Below the pieces are notes generated by a model. That model saw only the letters and a list, made by a program, of their open reading frames with translations. It was not told where the DNA came from and did no database searches. 64,000 nt of DNA from Lysobacteraceae bacterium (GTDB taxonomy: Bacteria > Pseudomonadota > Gammaproteobacteria > Xanthomonadales > Rhodanobacteraceae): the NCBI GenBank assembly GCA_021372495.1, contig JAJFUF010000015.1, positions 44,404-108,403 on the forward strand, given 5' to 3'. The first letter of the stretch is position 1, and every line of letters begins with the position of its first letter. Made by a program: the position numbers and the translations under genes. Below are positions 1-10,745 of the stretch, piece by piece.

Positions 1-591
1 GCCTGCGGCGTGCGCGAGGTGGCGATCAACACCGCGCATCTCGCCGCGCAGTTTCCCGAGACGCTCGGCGACGGCGCCCGCTGGGGCCTGCGGCTGCACT
101 ACGTTCACGAGGGCGACGAGCCGCTGGAGACCGGCGGCGGCCTGCTGCACGCGCTGCCCGTGCTGGGCGAGGCGCCGTTCCTCGCCGTCAACGGCGACAT
201 CTGGACCGACTTCGATTTTTCGGCGCTGCCCGAGACGCCGGACGGCCTCGCCCACCTGGTGCTGGTCGACAACCCCGCGCACCACGCGCGCGGCGACTTC
301 GCGCTGGACGGGACCGGCCGCGTGCACGCCGACGGTCCCTCGCGGCTCACCTTCGCCGGCATCGGCGTGTACCGGCCGGAACTGCTGGACGGCTGGCGCG
401 CGATCATCGGCGACGCGCCCGGCGCCGACGCGACGCCGCCGCGCTTCAAGCTGGCGCCGCTGCTGTACGCCGCCGCCGCGCGCGGCGCGCTCACCGGCCA
501 GCACCACCGCGGCGCCTGGAGCGACGTCGGCACGCCCGAGCGGCTGGCCGCGCTGGATGCGCGGCTGCGCGCGGGCGCAGGTTCGGCCTGA
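1..591 (+). CDS. murU: MurU-like N-acetylmuramate-1-phosphate uridylyltransferase, 5'-truncated by window
   Basis: The C-terminal part of a nucleotidyltransferase of the NTP_transferase/MurU type. The reading frame is open from base 1, so the N-terminal GxGxRxxP nucleotide-binding loop lies outside the window. Visible are the LETGGGLLHALP segment, the metal-binding VNGDIWTDFD motif and the late WSDVGTPERL motif typical of sugar-1-phosphate nucleotidyltransferases. In the cell-wall recycling pathway known from Pseudomonas, MurU makes UDP-MurNAc from MurNAc-1-phosphate in the cytoplasm, bypassing de novo synthesis. The usual partner AmgK often lies just upstream, but that sequence is not in view. 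A mannose-1-phosphate guanylyltransferase-like paralogue is the main alternative. Confidence 0.8.
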   Translation, partial: ACGVREVAINTAHLAAQFPETLGDGARWGLRLHYVHEGDEPLETGGGLLHALPVLGEAPFLAVNGDIWTDFDFSALPETPDGLAHLVLVDNPAHHARGDFALDGTGRVHADGPSRLTFAGIGVYRPELLDGWRAIIGDAPGADATPPRFKLAPLLYAAAARGALTGQHHRGAWSDVGTPERLAALDARLRAGAGSA

Positions 592-609
592 GCGGCGACG
601 CGCATTGAC

Positions 610-636
610 GGCGGAATCCGCGGTGCGGATTCCGCC
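610..636. repeat. REP-like perfect palindrome, GGCGGAATCCGC family
   Basis: A perfect 12-bp inverted repeat (GGCGGAATCCGC / GCGGATTCCGCC) with a 3-base loop, followed by CTAC. It lies between murU and the acetyltransferase gene. Related palindromes ending in CGCCCTAC occur near 21,535 and 58,410. It could fold into a hairpin in mRNA but lacks a U tract, so it is scored as an interspersed repeat and not as a terminator. Confidence 0.75.
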
Positions 637-654
637 CTACCTCGGAGTGAACTC

Positions 655-1080
655 ATGCAGTGGGTGTACGAAGACACATCGATCGACTGGCACGAGCTGT
701 CGAACCTCTACCGCATCGCGCCGCTGGGCGAGAAGAAGCCGGAGGACCTGCGGGTCGTCTTCGCCAACAGCCGCTACAAGTGCTTCGTGCTCGACAACGG
801 CCGGCTGGTCGGCGTCGGCCGCGCGCTCGCCGACGGCCGCGATTGCGCCTACCTCTGCGACGTCGCCGTGCATCCCGACCACCAAGGCAGCGGCCTCGGC
901 CGCGCCGTCATCGGCAAGCTGAAGGAACTCGCGGCGGGCCACCGCAAGATCATCCTGTACGCCAACCCCGGCAAGGAAGGCTTCTACGCCAGGCTCGGCT
1001 TCCTGCGCATGTGCACGGCAATGGCGATCTTCGCCGACCAGGCGCGGGCGGTGCAGACCGGCCTGGTCGAAGAGCCGTAG
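655..1080 (+). CDS. GNAT-family N-acetyltransferase
   Basis: A 141-residue single-domain GNAT protein. The acetyl-CoA-binding motif A is clear: DVAVHPDHQGSGLGRAVI at about residues 69-86, matching the V-x-P-x-x-Q-x-x-G-x-G pattern. It is followed by the motif B region ILYANPGKEGFYARLGF, where the Tyr in FYARLGF is the usual general-acid position. A GGAG Shine-Dalgarno sequence sits about 7 bases before the ATG. The substrate cannot be told from the sequence; such enzymes acetylate small amines, antibiotics or protein N-termini. It appears monocistronic, with palindromic repeats on both sides. Confidence 0.85.
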   Translation: MQWVYEDTSIDWHELSNLYRIAPLGEKKPEDLRVVFANSRYKCFVLDNGRLVGVGRALADGRDCAYLCDVAVHPDHQGSGLGRAVIGKLKELAAGHRKIILYANPGKEGFYARLGFLRMCTAMAIFADQARAVQTGLVEEP

Positions 1081-1191
1081 GGTGGGCCTCGACCCACCGA
1101 GCGCATGCCAAGGACCATAGGGTGGGCTTTAGCCCACCATCGATTCGCCTTGCGCGTGCGTTCGGTGGGCCAAAGCCCACCCCACGTCCAC
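1079..1191. repeat. REP-like repeats, GTAGGGTGGGC...GCCCACC family
   Basis: Two or three imperfect palindromes built on TAGGGTGGGCnnnnnCCCACC with a closing inverted copy GGTGGGCCAAAGCCCACC. They fill the gap between the GNAT gene and the convergent hda gene. The same family appears at 20,698-20,766. Position in a convergent intergenic region is typical of REP/BIME elements. No coding function is seen. Confidence 0.7.
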
Positions 1192-1231
1192 CCTGCGGCC
1201 AATCCACGGCATCGATGCGAAGAGGCCGCGC

Positions 1232-1927
1232 TCAGCCTTCCCGCGCCAGCAACGCGCGCAGGAACGGCACGGTGATGCGCCGCTTGGCGGCGAGCGAGGC
1301 GCTGTCGAGGCGTTCCAGCAGCGCGGTCAGCGCGCCGAGGTCGCGGGCGTGGCGGGCGAACAGCCAGTCGAGCACGGCATCGTCCAGCTCGATGCCGCGC
1401 GCGGCGGCGCGGGCGCGCAGCACGGCGCGGCGTTCGGCGTCGTCGAGCGGTTTCAGCAGGGCGAGCGTGCAGGCGCCGAGGCGCGAGCGCAGGTCCGGCA
1501 GCGTCAGCGCGAGCTGCGCGGGCGGCGCATCGGCGGCGAACAGCAGCGTGGCGCCTTCGGCGCGGCAGCGGTTGTAGAGGTCGAACAGCGCGTGCTCGGC
1601 GGCGCGGTCGCCGGCGACCGCCTGCAGGTCGTCCAGCGCGATCAGCGCGCTGCCGGCGACGCCGCGGATGGCCGCCTCGCGCGGCCCGCGCAGGCTCGCC
1701 AGCGGCAGGTACTGCGCGCTGCGGCCGGCCTCGATGGCGGCCTGGCAGGCGGCGACCAGCAGATGGGTCTTGCCGGCGGACGCCGGGCCGGCGAGAACCA
1801 CCCACGGCGCGCCGTCCTCGCGCGCGGCGCGCCGCAGCAGCGCCAGCGCGCCGGCGTTGGCGCCGGGCTCGTAGTGCTCGAAGCGCTGCTGGCGCGGCCA
1901 GCGCAGGGAGAGCGGCAACTGGTCCAT
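1232..1927 (-). CDS. hda: DnaA regulatory inactivator Hda
   Basis: A 231-residue AAA+ protein resembling domain III of DnaA without the DNA-binding domain IV, as expected for Hda. The N-terminus MDQLPLSLRW carries the beta-clamp-binding QLPL motif typical of Hda (QLxLP-like). A Walker A loop (GPASAGKTHLL) lies near residues 47-57, a Walker B-like IALDDLQ near 93-99, and sensor II is towards the C-terminus. Hda with the DNA-loaded sliding clamp stimulates DnaA-ATP hydrolysis and so limits re-initiation. The start overlaps the stop of the upstream permease gene as ATGA, implying translational coupling. This permease-hda pairing is common in gammaproteobacteria. Confidence 0.9.
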   Translation of the reverse strand: MDQLPLSLRWPRQQRFEHYEPGANAGALALLRRAAREDGAPWVVLAGPASAGKTHLLVAACQAAIEAGRSAQYLPLASLRGPREAAIRGVAGSALIALDDLQAVAGDRAAEHALFDLYNRCRAEGATLLFAADAPPAQLALTLPDLRSRLGACTLALLKPLDDAERRAVLRARAAARGIELDDAVLDWLFARHARDLGALTALLERLDSASLAAKRRITVPFLRALLAREG

Positions 1928-3117
1928 CAGCGTTCCGGCGCCGGCGACGCGCGCCCATCGGCCGCGGCGGGCGGCGCGGCGGCAGCAGCGGCGTCGGCTG
2001 TCGGCGGAACTGCGCCGCCGCGCTCCAGCCCGACGTCGCCCGGCGCCGCCTGCGGCCGCGCCCCGCCATACAGCGCGCTGTCGCGGTAGCGCTCGTGCAG
2101 ATAGCGCACCACCACCTTGATCACCGCCGCCATCGGCAGCGCCAGCAGCACGCCGAGGAAGCCGAACAACTGGCCGCCGGCGAGGATGGCGAAGATCACC
2201 ACCACCGGATGCAGGCCGATCTTCTCGCCGACCAGCTTCGGCACCAGCACGTAGCCTTCCAGCGTCTGGCCGACGCCGAACACGCCCAGCACCAGCGCCA
2301 CGTGCAGCCAGTCCTGGTACTGCACCAGCGCGGCGATCAGGCCCATCGACACGCCGACGATCGCGCCGAGGTACGGCACGAAGCTGATCAGGCCGGCGAT
2401 CATGCCGATCAGCGGGCCGATGCCGATGCCGACCGCCCACAGGCCGAGCGCGTACAGCGTGCCCAGCACCACCATCACCGCCAACTGGCCGCGCAGGAAC
2501 GCCCCCAGCACTTCGTCGGACTCGCGCGCCAGGCGCGCCACGGTCGGCTCGATGCGGCGCGGCACCAGCTCGTGCACGCGCGCGACCAGCACGTCCCAGT
2601 CGCGCAGCAGGTAGAAGCCGGCCACCGGCACCACCACGACGTGCGCCAGCCAGGCGACCAGCGCGATGCCGGATTTCGACACCTGCGCCAGCACGGTCGC
2701 CGCCACGCCGCCGGCCTCCTTCAGGTTGGCCTGCAGCGCGGCGACGAGCTGCTGCGGATCGAGCGCGGCGGTCGACAGGCCAAGGTGCTGTTGCAGCCAG
2801 GGCGCGGCATTCTGCTGGAACCAGGCGTACCACGCCGGCAACTGGCCGACGAAGCTCGCCAACTGGCGCTCGACGAACGGCACCAGCCACAGCAGCGCCA
2901 GCACCAGCGTCAGCGTCATCACCGCGAACACCAGGCTGACCGCGAACGTGCGGCCGATGCGCAGGCGCTCCATGCGGTCGACCAGCGGATCGCAGAAGTA
3001 GGCGAACATCGCCGCCAGCACGAACGGCGTCAGCATCGGCGCCAGCAGGTACAGCAACGCGCCGGCGACCAGCGCCACGATCAGCCACTGCCAGCGTTGC
3101 ACCACGTCGGCTCTCAC
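1927..3117 (-). CDS. AI-2E/PerM family inner-membrane permease
   Basis: A 396-residue polytopic membrane protein of the AI-2E transporter (PerM/YdiK) family, with about seven hydrophobic segments. The family-typical C-terminal block QTLEGYVLVPKLVGEKIGLHPV is present, preceded by the ISFVPYLGAIVG re-entrant-like segment. The GTG start (GTGA overlap with the upstream phosphatidyltransferase stop) is chosen because the frame has no ATG before the first membrane helix; GTGs 12 and 15 bases downstream are alternatives. The tail, from about residue 340, is low-complexity Ala/Pro-rich. Family members are proposed exporters of small molecules or Na+/H+ antiporters, so the substrate is unknown. It sits in an apparent operon with hda. 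Confidence 0.85.
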   Translation of the reverse strand: MRADVVQRWQWLIVALVAGALLYLLAPMLTPFVLAAMFAYFCDPLVDRMERLRIGRTFAVSLVFAVMTLTLVLALLWLVPFVERQLASFVGQLPAWYAWFQQNAAPWLQQHLGLSTAALDPQQLVAALQANLKEAGGVAATVLAQVSKSGIALVAWLAHVVVVPVAGFYLLRDWDVLVARVHELVPRRIEPTVARLARESDEVLGAFLRGQLAVMVVLGTLYALGLWAVGIGIGPLIGMIAGLISFVPYLGAIVGVSMGLIAALVQYQDWLHVALVLGVFGVGQTLEGYVLVPKLVGEKIGLHPVVVIFAILAGGQLFGFLGVLLALPMAAVIKVVVRYLHERYRDSALYGGARPQAAPGDVGLERGGAVPPTADAAAAAAPPAAADGRASPAPER

Positions 3118-3713
3118 CCGGATTCTCCCTTGCCGCGCAGCCGTCGCCGCGCCTGCAGCGACCAGCGCAGCACGTAGTCCGCGCCGCTGGCCACGGTCAG
3201 CGCGACCACCGTCCACAGCAGCGGCGCCATCGACAGCGCGGCGATGCCGTCGAGATCGAGCAGCACGGCCAGCACGTAGACGATCTGCGCCAGCGTGGTG
3301 AATTTCGACAGCAGCGTCGGCTGCGCCTCCAGCGCGCCGAACAGGCGCTGCCAGACCAGCGCGCCGGCGACGATCATCACGTCGCGCCCCAGCACCAGCA
3401 GGGTCAGCGCCCACGGCACGCTGCCGACCTGGCTGAGGCCGAGGAAGCAGGTCGCCAGCAGCAGCTTGTCGGCGATCGGGTCGAGCAATCCGCCGAGACG
3501 GCTGCGCCAGTCGTAGCGACGCGCGAGGAAACCGTCCAGCGCGTCCGAACCGCCGGCCGTCGCGGCCAGGCCCAGGGCGAGATCGAAGCGTCGCTCGAGC
3601 AGGCTCCAGCCCAGCGGCAGCACCAGCAGGATGCGCAGCAACGTGATCAGGTTGGGCAGGTGACGCAGCGGCGAGGCGCCGACGGGGACCGAGGCGGATC
3701 CGCGCCCGGACAT
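3114..3713 (-). CDS. CDP-alcohol phosphatidyltransferase family protein (PgsA-like)
   Basis: A 199-residue membrane protein with the CDP-alcohol phosphatidyltransferase signature D-x2-D-G-x2-A-R-x8-G-x3-D-x3-D, seen as [22 protein letters not shown] followed by PIAD. Its four acidic residues bind the metal pair that activates CDP-diacylglycerol. Four to six hydrophobic helices follow. It may make phosphatidylglycerol phosphate (PgsA) or act on a different alcohol; the motif does not say which. A 17-residue hydrophilic leader precedes PNLITLLRI, the usual first conserved segment. It is first in a minus-strand run with the PerM permease and hda. Confidence 0.85.
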   Translation of the reverse strand: MSGRGSASVPVGASPLRHLPNLITLLRILLVLPLGWSLLERRFDLALGLAATAGGSDALDGFLARRYDWRSRLGGLLDPIADKLLLATCFLGLSQVGSVPWALTLLVLGRDVMIVAGALVWQRLFGALEAQPTLLSKFTTLAQIVYVLAVLLDLDGIAALSMAPLLWTVVALTVASGADYVLRWSLQARRRLRGKGESG

Positions 3714-3723
3714 GCCGTGCCCC

Positions 3724-4713
3724 TCAACGCAGCCAGCGCAGCGCCGCGTCCGCGCCGGGATGCGCCGCGGTCGGCAGCATGCGCCCGTCGGCGGCGAAAT
3801 CGTTCAGCACGCCGGCGAGGTCGCCATCGAAGCGCAACTGCAGCAGCACGCCGTCGCCCTGCGCCGCCAGCGGCATCGCGCCGCGCACCTGCGGATCCTG
3901 GCGCAGTTGCGCCAACATCGCGGCGAAATCGGCGGCCGCATCGATGCCGGACACCCACAGCGTCGCGCTGCCGCCGCTGCCGCCGGGCGCCGCGGCGAAG
4001 CGCGGGATCAGGCGGTCGGCCGTGGCGTCGCCCGCGTTCGCCAGCAGGCCGGCGGGCGGGCCCGCGTCCTGCCAGCGCTGCGGTGCGCCGCCGCCGACCA
4101 GGACCCAGGCGGCGTTGCCGGCGCCCAGCGAGCCGGTCAGCACCAGGCCGGTGCGATAGCCGCGCGCGACCCGCGCCAGCGCGGCCTCGTCGCCGACCGT
4201 CAGCGCCGCGGCGTCGGGCGCGTCGCCCGCGGCGGGAAACACGAAGCGCAGGCCGCGCGCGGCGCCGGCCTGGACCAGGCCGGCGCACTGCGCCTCGCCG
4301 AGCAGGGCGCCGTCGGGCCCGCGAACCAGCACCAGCACCGGCGGCCGCGGGCCGGGCCAGACGCCGAGCCTGAGGCTGCCGGCGAGGCGGCGCACCGCCG
4401 CCGGATCGAAATGCGCCTGCAGGCGCAGCCCGGCAGCGCCGCCTTCCTGACGGTACTGGTACTGCTGTACCAGCGTGGCGGCCTGCGCCAGCGCCTCGGC
4501 GACGCCGGGGCGCGCGCCGACGTTGCGGTCGCCGCTCAGCTTGACCAGCACCTGCGCCAGGGCTGCGTCGAAAGCCTGGTCGCGCTGGGCGTCGGAGGTG
4601 TCCGCCACCGCTGCCTCGCCGGCGTACAGACCCGGATCCTCGGCGGCGCGCAGCGGCAGCGCCATCGTCGTCAGCAACAGCAGGGCGGCCAGCAGGCCAG
4701 GGGGGCGCATCAT
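3724..4713 (-). CDS. DUF2066 domain-containing secreted protein
   Basis: A 329-residue protein with a clear signal peptide (about residues 1-23, ending ALPLRAAE) followed by a DUF2066-type region. The early block with [34 protein letters not shown] is characteristic: these proteins begin with a sequence pairing SDAQR...AF..AL.QVLV.LSG. Function is unknown; family members are periplasmic or envelope-associated and often sit beside purM and the hda/permease genes in gammaproteobacteria, as here. It is transcribed divergently from purM and lies just upstream of the phosphatidyltransferase gene. Confidence 0.8.
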   Translation of the reverse strand: MMRPPGLLAALLLLTTMALPLRAAEDPGLYAGEAAVADTSDAQRDQAFDAALAQVLVKLSGDRNVGARPGVAEALAQAATLVQQYQYRQEGGAAGLRLQAHFDPAAVRRLAGSLRLGVWPGPRPPVLVLVRGPDGALLGEAQCAGLVQAGAARGLRFVFPAAGDAPDAAALTVGDEAALARVARGYRTGLVLTGSLGAGNAAWVLVGGGAPQRWQDAGPPAGLLANAGDATADRLIPRFAAAPGGSGGSATLWVSGIDAAADFAAMLAQLRQDPQVRGAMPLAAQGDGVLLQLRFDGDLAGVLNDFAADGRMLPTAAHPGADAALRWLR

Positions 4714-4742
4714 GCGGAAAACCTCGCGAATCCGCCCGAAGT

Positions 4743-4772
4743 CTGCCCAATCGCGGCACGAACGTCTATCAT
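4743..4772 (+). promoter_or_regulatory. possible sigma-70 promoter for purM
   Basis: A TATCAT hexamer at 4767-4772 resembles a -10 box and is preceded at an 18-base spacing by CTGCCC, a weak -35 match. It lies in the divergent gap between the DUF2066 gene and purM, about 30 bases before the purM ATG. No PurR operator was recognised. Support is only the hexamer match and position. Confidence 0.3.
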
Positions 4773-4800
4773 GTGCGGCTTGCTCCGACGGTGCCGCGCC

Positions 4801-5853
4801 ATGTCCGCCGAGAAGGAATCCCTCACCTACCGCGCCGCAGGCGTCGACATCGACGCCGGCAACGCCGTGGTCGAACGCATCAAGCCGCTGGTCGCGCGCA
4901 CCTTCCGCAAGGAGGTGATGGCGGGCCTAGGCGGCTTCGGCGCGCTGTTCGACCTGGCCGGCCGCTACAGGGAACCGGTGCTGGTGTCGGGCACCGACGG
5001 CGTCGGCACCAAGCTGAAGCTGGCGCAGATCCTCGGCCGCCACGACACCATCGGCATCGACCTGGTCGGCATGTGCGTCAACGACGTGCTGGTGCAGGGC
5101 GCCGAGCCGCTGTTCTTCCTCGACTACTTCGCCACCGGCAAGCTGGACGTCGATACCACGGTCGCCGTGGTCGGCGGCATCGCCAAGGGCTGCGAGCTGG
5201 CCGGCTGCGCGCTGATCGGCGGCGAGACGGCGGAAATGCCGGACATGTACCCACCCGGCGAATACGACCTCGCCGGCTTCTGCGTCGGCGCGGTGGAGAA
5301 GGCCGCGCTGGTCGACGGCGCGGCCATCGCCGCCGGCGATACGATCCTCGGCATCGCCTCCAGCGGCCCGCACTCCAACGGCTACTCGCTGATCCGCAGG
5401 ATCGTCGCGCGCGCCGGCATCACCCCCGACGGCGGCGGCTTCGACCTCGACCTCGGCGGCGTCACGCTGGCCGACGCGCTGATGGCGCCGACCATCATTT
5501 ACGTCAAGCCGATCCTGGAATTGCTGCGCCGGCAGCCGCTGCACGGCATGGCGCACATCACCGGCGGCGGCCTCAAGGAAAACATCATCCGCGTCGTGCC
5601 CGAGCACCTCGGCATCGCGCTGGACAGCGCGGCGTGGACGCTGCCGCCGGTGTTCGACTGGCTGATGCGCGAGGGCAACGTGCCGCGCGAGGAGATGTGG
5701 CGCACGTTCAACTGCGGCATCGGCTACACGGTGATCGTCGCACGCGAGCAGGCCGCCGCCACGCAGGCCGCGCTGGCCGCGCTGGGCCTCGACGCGCGCG
5801 CCATCGGCGAGATCGTGCCGGCGCACGGCGACGAGCGCGTGCACATCCGCTGA
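4801..5853 (+). CDS. purM: phosphoribosylformylglycinamidine cyclo-ligase PurM (AIR synthetase)
   Basis: A 350-residue cytosolic enzyme of the AIRS/PurM superfamily that closes FGAM to AIR with ATP in step 5 of purine synthesis. Signature segments are [21 protein letters not shown] (the Gly/Asp/Lys-rich ATP and phosphate loop), [14 protein letters not shown] and the C-terminal [13 protein letters not shown] with FNCGIGY. Length matches the usual 345-355 residues. The ATG is preferred because the N-terminus then aligns with the typical start [15 protein letters not shown]. purN follows after 31 bases, the standard purMN pair. The frame is open far upstream but that extension is antisense to the DUF2066 gene. 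Confidence 0.97.
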   Translation: MSAEKESLTYRAAGVDIDAGNAVVERIKPLVARTFRKEVMAGLGGFGALFDLAGRYREPVLVSGTDGVGTKLKLAQILGRHDTIGIDLVGMCVNDVLVQGAEPLFFLDYFATGKLDVDTTVAVVGGIAKGCELAGCALIGGETAEMPDMYPPGEYDLAGFCVGAVEKAALVDGAAIAAGDTILGIASSGPHSNGYSLIRRIVARAGITPDGGGFDLDLGGVTLADALMAPTIIYVKPILELLRRQPLHGMAHITGGGLKENIIRVVPEHLGIALDSAAWTLPPVFDWLMREGNVPREEMWRTFNCGIGYTVIVAREQAAATQAALAALGLDARAIGEIVPAHGDERVHIR

Positions 5854-5884
5854 CGGCCCGTCCGAACGCGCACGCGACCCGCGC

Positions 5885-6556
5885 ATGCCCGCTCCCTTCC
5901 CCATCGCCGTGCTCGCCTCCGGCCGCGGCAGCAACCTCGCCGCGCTGATCGAGGCGCAGCGCGCCGGCGCGCTGCCGGTCGGCTTCACGCTGGTCGCCAG
6001 CGACAAGGCCGACGCGCCCGCGCTGCGCATCGCCGAGGCGCACGGCATCCCGACCCTGGCGCTGGACCCGCGCGGCTATGCCACGCGCCGCGACTACGAC
6101 CTCGACCTGTTCGCCCGCGTCGCCGCGACGCAGCCGGCGCTGGTCGTGCTGGCCGGCTTCATGCGCGTCCTCCACGCGGACGCGGTCGCGCCCTGGCACG
6201 GACGCATGCTCAACATCCACCCCTCGCTGCTGCCGAAGTACCGCGGCCTGCATACGCACCGCCGCGCGCTCGAAGCCGGCGATGCCGAGCACGGCAGCAG
6301 CGTGCACTTCGTCACCGCCGAGCTGGACGGTGGCCCGGTGGTCGCGCAGGCGCGCATCGCCGTGCAGCCGGGCGACAGCGCGGAGGCGCTCGCCGCGCGC
6401 CTGCTGCCGCTGGAGCACCGGCTGCTGGTCGCCAGCGTCGGCCTGATCGCCGCCGGGCGGCTGGCGCTGAATGCGGACGGCCCGACGCTGGACGGCCGCC
6501 CGCTGCGCGCGCCCCTGCAGCTTCGGACGGACGGCGAGCTGGCCGCCGCCGCGTGA
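5885..6556 (+). CDS. purN: phosphoribosylglycinamide formyltransferase PurN
   Basis: A 223-residue GAR transformylase that transfers the formyl group of 10-formyl-THF to GAR. The N-terminal phosphate-binding loop LASGRGSNL (about 10-18) and the catalytic triad Asn110, His112 and Asp148 are visible in the segments [14 protein letters not shown] and ELDGGPVV. Family proteins are typically 190-220 residues, so this is complete with a slightly longer C-terminus. It lies 31 bases after purM and is probably co-transcribed. Confidence 0.96.
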   Translation: MPAPFPIAVLASGRGSNLAALIEAQRAGALPVGFTLVASDKADAPALRIAEAHGIPTLALDPRGYATRRDYDLDLFARVAATQPALVVLAGFMRVLHADAVAPWHGRMLNIHPSLLPKYRGLHTHRRALEAGDAEHGSSVHFVTAELDGGPVVAQARIAVQPGDSAEALAARLLPLEHRLLVASVGLIAAGRLALNADGPTLDGRPLRAPLQLRTDGELAAAA

Positions 6557-6593
6557 GCCGGCGTTCAGCCTGGCGCGGGCAGACTGCGGCGCC

Positions 6594-7310
6594 ATGCATA
6601 CCTTCCTGCCCCGCTTGCTGACGCGCGCGCTGCCGGCACTCGCGCTGGCCTGCATCACGGTCGCCGCGACGGCCGCGCCGCTGTCCGCCTTCACCGCGCG
6701 CTACCAGGTCGAGCGCGACGGCGCGGCGATCGGCGAGGCCACGGTGAGCCTGCGCGCCGACGGCGGCGGCCGCTGGGTCTACCGCACCGAAACCAAGGGC
6801 ACCGACGGCCTCGCCGCGCTGCTCGGGTTGAGCGCGCTGGAAGTCTCGACGCTGCGCTGGGGCGCCGACGGGCGCCCGCAGAGCCTCGACTACCGCTACG
6901 ACCAGCAGGGCGGCTTCAAGCAGCGCTCGCGCACCGCCCATTTCGACTGGCAGGCCGGCCGCATCGCCGTGCAGGAAGGCAAGGGTCGCTGGGACTACGC
7001 CACCGCGCCCGGCGCGGTCGACCGCCACGCCGCCACCCTGGCGATCGCCGCGGCGCTGCGCGCGGGCGCGCAGCAGGTCGCCGGGCCGGTGGCGGTCAAG
7101 GATCGCATCGAAGTGCAGCACTTCGCGGTGGCCGGCGCGGAATCCGTCCAGGTGCCCGCGGGCCAGTTCACCGCCCAGCGCGTCGAGCGCCGCGACGACG
7201 GCAAGACGATGCATTCCTGGTACGTGCCGAAGCGCTTCCCCGTGCCGGTCGAGATCGCCGGCGGCGACGGCGGCATCACCATGAAGCTGGTGAGCTACGC
7301 AGCGCAGTAG
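6594..7310 (+). CDS. DUF3108 domain-containing periplasmic protein
   Basis: A 238-residue protein with an N-terminal signal peptide (cleavage likely after the ATAA region, about residue 26). The mature part starts [25 protein letters not shown], a DUF3108-type beginning. Later features of the family are [16 protein letters not shown] and the C-terminal [14 protein letters not shown]. Genes of this family often sit directly after purMN in gammaproteobacteria; their role is not defined. The ATG at 6594 is selected since it gives a proper signal peptide; an earlier in-frame start would overlap purN. Confidence 0.82.
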   Translation: MHTFLPRLLTRALPALALACITVAATAAPLSAFTARYQVERDGAAIGEATVSLRADGGGRWVYRTETKGTDGLAALLGLSALEVSTLRWGADGRPQSLDYRYDQQGGFKQRSRTAHFDWQAGRIAVQEGKGRWDYATAPGAVDRHAATLAIAAALRAGAQQVAGPVAVKDRIEVQHFAVAGAESVQVPAGQFTAQRVERRDDGKTMHSWYVPKRFPVPVEIAGGDGGITMKLVSYAAQ

Positions 7311-7371
7311 GGGCCTGCGTGCAGAGGCGACCGGGAACCTGCGTGCAGGCGGGACCGCCGCACGCCCTCCC

Positions 7372-8643
<1,272 letters not shown>

Positions 8644-8883
8644 TTACTGCCTGCGCGCCGCTTCGTCGGGGGTCAGCGCCTTCAGGCTGAGCGCATGGAT
8701 CTCGCCGCCCATGCGTTCGCCCAGCGTCGCGTACACCATGCGGTGGCGCGCCAGCGGCAGCTTGCCGGCGAACGCCGCGCTGACCACCTCGGCTTCGAAG
8801 TGCACGCCGTCGTCGCCGCGCACCTCGGCGCGCGCGTCGGGGAGGCCCTGCTCGATCAGCGCTTTGATGCTGGCTGTATCCAT
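8644..8883 (-). CDS. ibaG: BolA family protein (IbaG/YrbA-like)
   Basis: A 79-residue BolA-fold protein. The typical central segment with VSAAFAGKLPLARHRMVYATLG holds the conserved helix F-x-G-K-x-x-x-x-R-H-R-x-V-Y and its His, which binds [2Fe-2S] together with monothiol glutaredoxins in this family. The C-terminal EIHALSLKALTPDE is also standard. Its place immediately upstream of murA is the usual IbaG context, distinguishing it from BolA proper. Confidence 0.9.
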   Translation of the reverse strand: MDTASIKALIEQGLPDARAEVRGDDGVHFEAEVVSAAFAGKLPLARHRMVYATLGERMGGEIHALSLKALTPDEAARRQ

Positions 8884-9033
8884 GGGGAAAAGGTCCGGGG
8901 GCGACGGCAGCTCCGGCGTGCAGCTTTGGCTGCCGTTCAGAAGCTACAATGAGGATAGGGAATGTTAATGGAAATCCCCGGGCACAGGAACGGCGTTGCC
9001 CGCACTTTTCCCCGATAGCCTCGCCCACCGCCC

Positions 9034-10062
9034 ATGGACGCAACCACCGTGAATGCCCAAATCGAGCTGCCCGCCCCGTCGCCGCTGCTGGACGCGGAGG
9101 CGATCACGCGCACCGCGCGCGGGGTGATCGCGATCGAGGCGCTGGCCATCGCGGTGCTGGAACAGCGCATCGAGGCCGCGTTCATCCGCGCCTGCCGCAT
9201 GATGCTCGCCTGCCGGGGCCGGATCGTCGTCACCGGCATGGGCAAGTCCGGCCACATCGGCCGCAAGACCGCCGCCACGCTGGCCTCGACCGGCACGCCG
9301 GCGTTCTTCGTGCACCCCGGCGAGGCCAGCCACGGCGACCTCGGCATGATCACCGAAAAGGACGTGGTGCTGGCGCTGAGCAACTCCGGCGAAACCGAGG
9401 AGCTGCTGACCATCCTGCCGGTGATCAAGCGCCAGGGCATCCCGCTGATCGCGATGACCGGCAACCCGAATTCCTCGCTGGCGCGCCAGGCCGACCTGCA
9501 CCTCGACGTCAGCGTGCCGGCGGAAGCCTGCCCGCTCGGCCTGGCGCCCACCGCCAGCACCACCGCGACGCTGGTGATGGGCGACGCGCTGGCGATCGCG
9601 CTGCTGGAGGCGCGTGGCTTCACCGCCGAGGACTTCGCCCGCTCGCACCCCGCCGGCAGCCTCGGCCGCCGCCTGCTGCTGCGCATCTCCGACCTGATGC
9701 ACGCCGGCGCCAGCGTTCCCAAGGTCCGCGCCGACGCCAGCCTGACCGAAGCACTGATGGAAATGAGCCGCAAGAGCCTCGGCATGACCGCGGTGGTCGA
9801 TGCCGACGACCATCTGCTCGGCATCTATACCGACGGCGACCTGCGCCGCACCCTGGACGACCACCAGGTCGACCTGCGCAACGTGCACGTCGCCGACCTG
9901 ATGACGCGCAACCCGAAGACGATCGGGCCCGACAAGCTGGCCGCCGAGGCCGCGCAGCTGATGGAGACGCACAAGATCCACGCGCTGATCGTGGTCGACG
10001 GCGAGCGCCGCGTGGTCGGCGCGCTGAACATCCACGATCTGCTGCGCGCGAAGGTCGTATGA
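9034..10062 (+). CDS. kdsD: D-arabinose-5-phosphate isomerase KdsD (KpsF/GutQ family)
   Basis: A 342-residue protein interconverting ribulose-5-phosphate and arabinose-5-phosphate, the first step towards Kdo for LPS. An N-terminal SIS domain (about 40-180) shows VTGMGKSGHIGRKTAATLASTG and LSNSGETEELL, and the FARSHPAGSLGRRL block is diagnostic of the family. Two CBS domains follow (about 215-342), containing MSRKSLGMTAVVD and YTDGDLRR. The start is the first ATG in frame; no strong Shine-Dalgarno is seen. It is followed by kdsC, lptC, lptA and lptB, so Kdo synthesis and LPS export are grouped. Confidence 0.95.
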   Translation: MDATTVNAQIELPAPSPLLDAEAITRTARGVIAIEALAIAVLEQRIEAAFIRACRMMLACRGRIVVTGMGKSGHIGRKTAATLASTGTPAFFVHPGEASHGDLGMITEKDVVLALSNSGETEELLTILPVIKRQGIPLIAMTGNPNSSLARQADLHLDVSVPAEACPLGLAPTASTTATLVMGDALAIALLEARGFTAEDFARSHPAGSLGRRLLLRISDLMHAGASVPKVRADASLTEALMEMSRKSLGMTAVVDADDHLLGIYTDGDLRRTLDDHQVDLRNVHVADLMTRNPKTIGPDKLAAEAAQLMETHKIHALIVVDGERRVVGALNIHDLLRAKVV

Positions 10063-10196
10063 GCGCGGGACGGGACGTCGCTTGCCCGGCCCGGCTGCGC
10101 AAATGCGCCAAGGGTCGATCGAGACACTTGCGTCGACGCCCCTTCGACCTTTGACCTCCGCCCCTCTCCCAGCCATCGCCTCGTCACCACGCGCCC

Positions 10197-10745
10197 ATGC
10201 CCTACAGCCCGCTCGCCGACATGCCCGAGGACATCCGCGCGCGCGCCGCGCGGATCCGGCTGGCCGCGTTCGACGTCGACGGCACGCTGACCGACGGCCG
10301 CCTCTGGTACAGCGAGGACGGTCGCGAGCTGAAGGCGTTCAACGTGCAGGACGGGCTCGGCCTGAAACGCCTGCGCGCCAACGGCATCGAGGTGGCGATC
10401 GTCACCGCACGGGTCAGCCACACCGTCGCGCTGCGCGCCGAGGAGCTCGGCCTGGTGCACGTCTACCAGGGCCAGGCCGACAAGCGCGCCTGCCTGGAGC
10501 GACTGCTGCGCGCGCTGCACCTCGGCCCGGAGCAGGCCACGTTCGTCGGCGACGACCTGCCCGACCTCGCCGCGATGCGCCTGGCCGGCCTCGGTATCGC
10601 CGTGGCCAACGCGCACCCGTGGGTGGCCGCGCGCGCGCACTGGCGCACCCAGCGGCGCGGCGGCGACGGCGCCGTGCGCGAGGTCTCCGACCTGCTGCTG
10701 GCCGCGCACGGCGTGGCCGAGGCGGAACTGGAGCGCTGGCTGTGA
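10197..10745 (+). CDS. kdsC: 3-deoxy-D-manno-octulosonate 8-phosphate phosphatase KdsC
   Basis: A 182-residue HAD-superfamily phosphatase lacking a cap domain. The nucleophile and acid Asp26 and Asp28 lie in LAAFDVDGTLTDG, with the C-terminal acidic motif in FVGDDLPDLAAM. The NVQDGLGLKRLRANGIEVAIVTAR segment is typical of KdsC, which releases phosphate from Kdo-8-P. The stop overlaps the lptC start as GTGA. The 134-base gap from kdsD holds no recognisable gene. Confidence 0.95.
   Translation: MPYSPLADMPEDIRARAARIRLAAFDVDGTLTDGRLWYSEDGRELKAFNVQDGLGLKRLRANGIEVAIVTARVSHTVALRAEELGLVHVYQGQADKRACLERLLRALHLGPEQATFVGDDLPDLAAMRLAGLGIAVANAHPWVAARAHWRTQRRGGDGAVREVSDLLLAAHGVAEAELERWL

Noticed and set aside
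8926..8950. Sigma-70 promoter for kdsD with TACAAT
   Set aside because: The -10-like box is good, but the only -35 candidate (TTGGCT) is spaced at 13 bases, too short.
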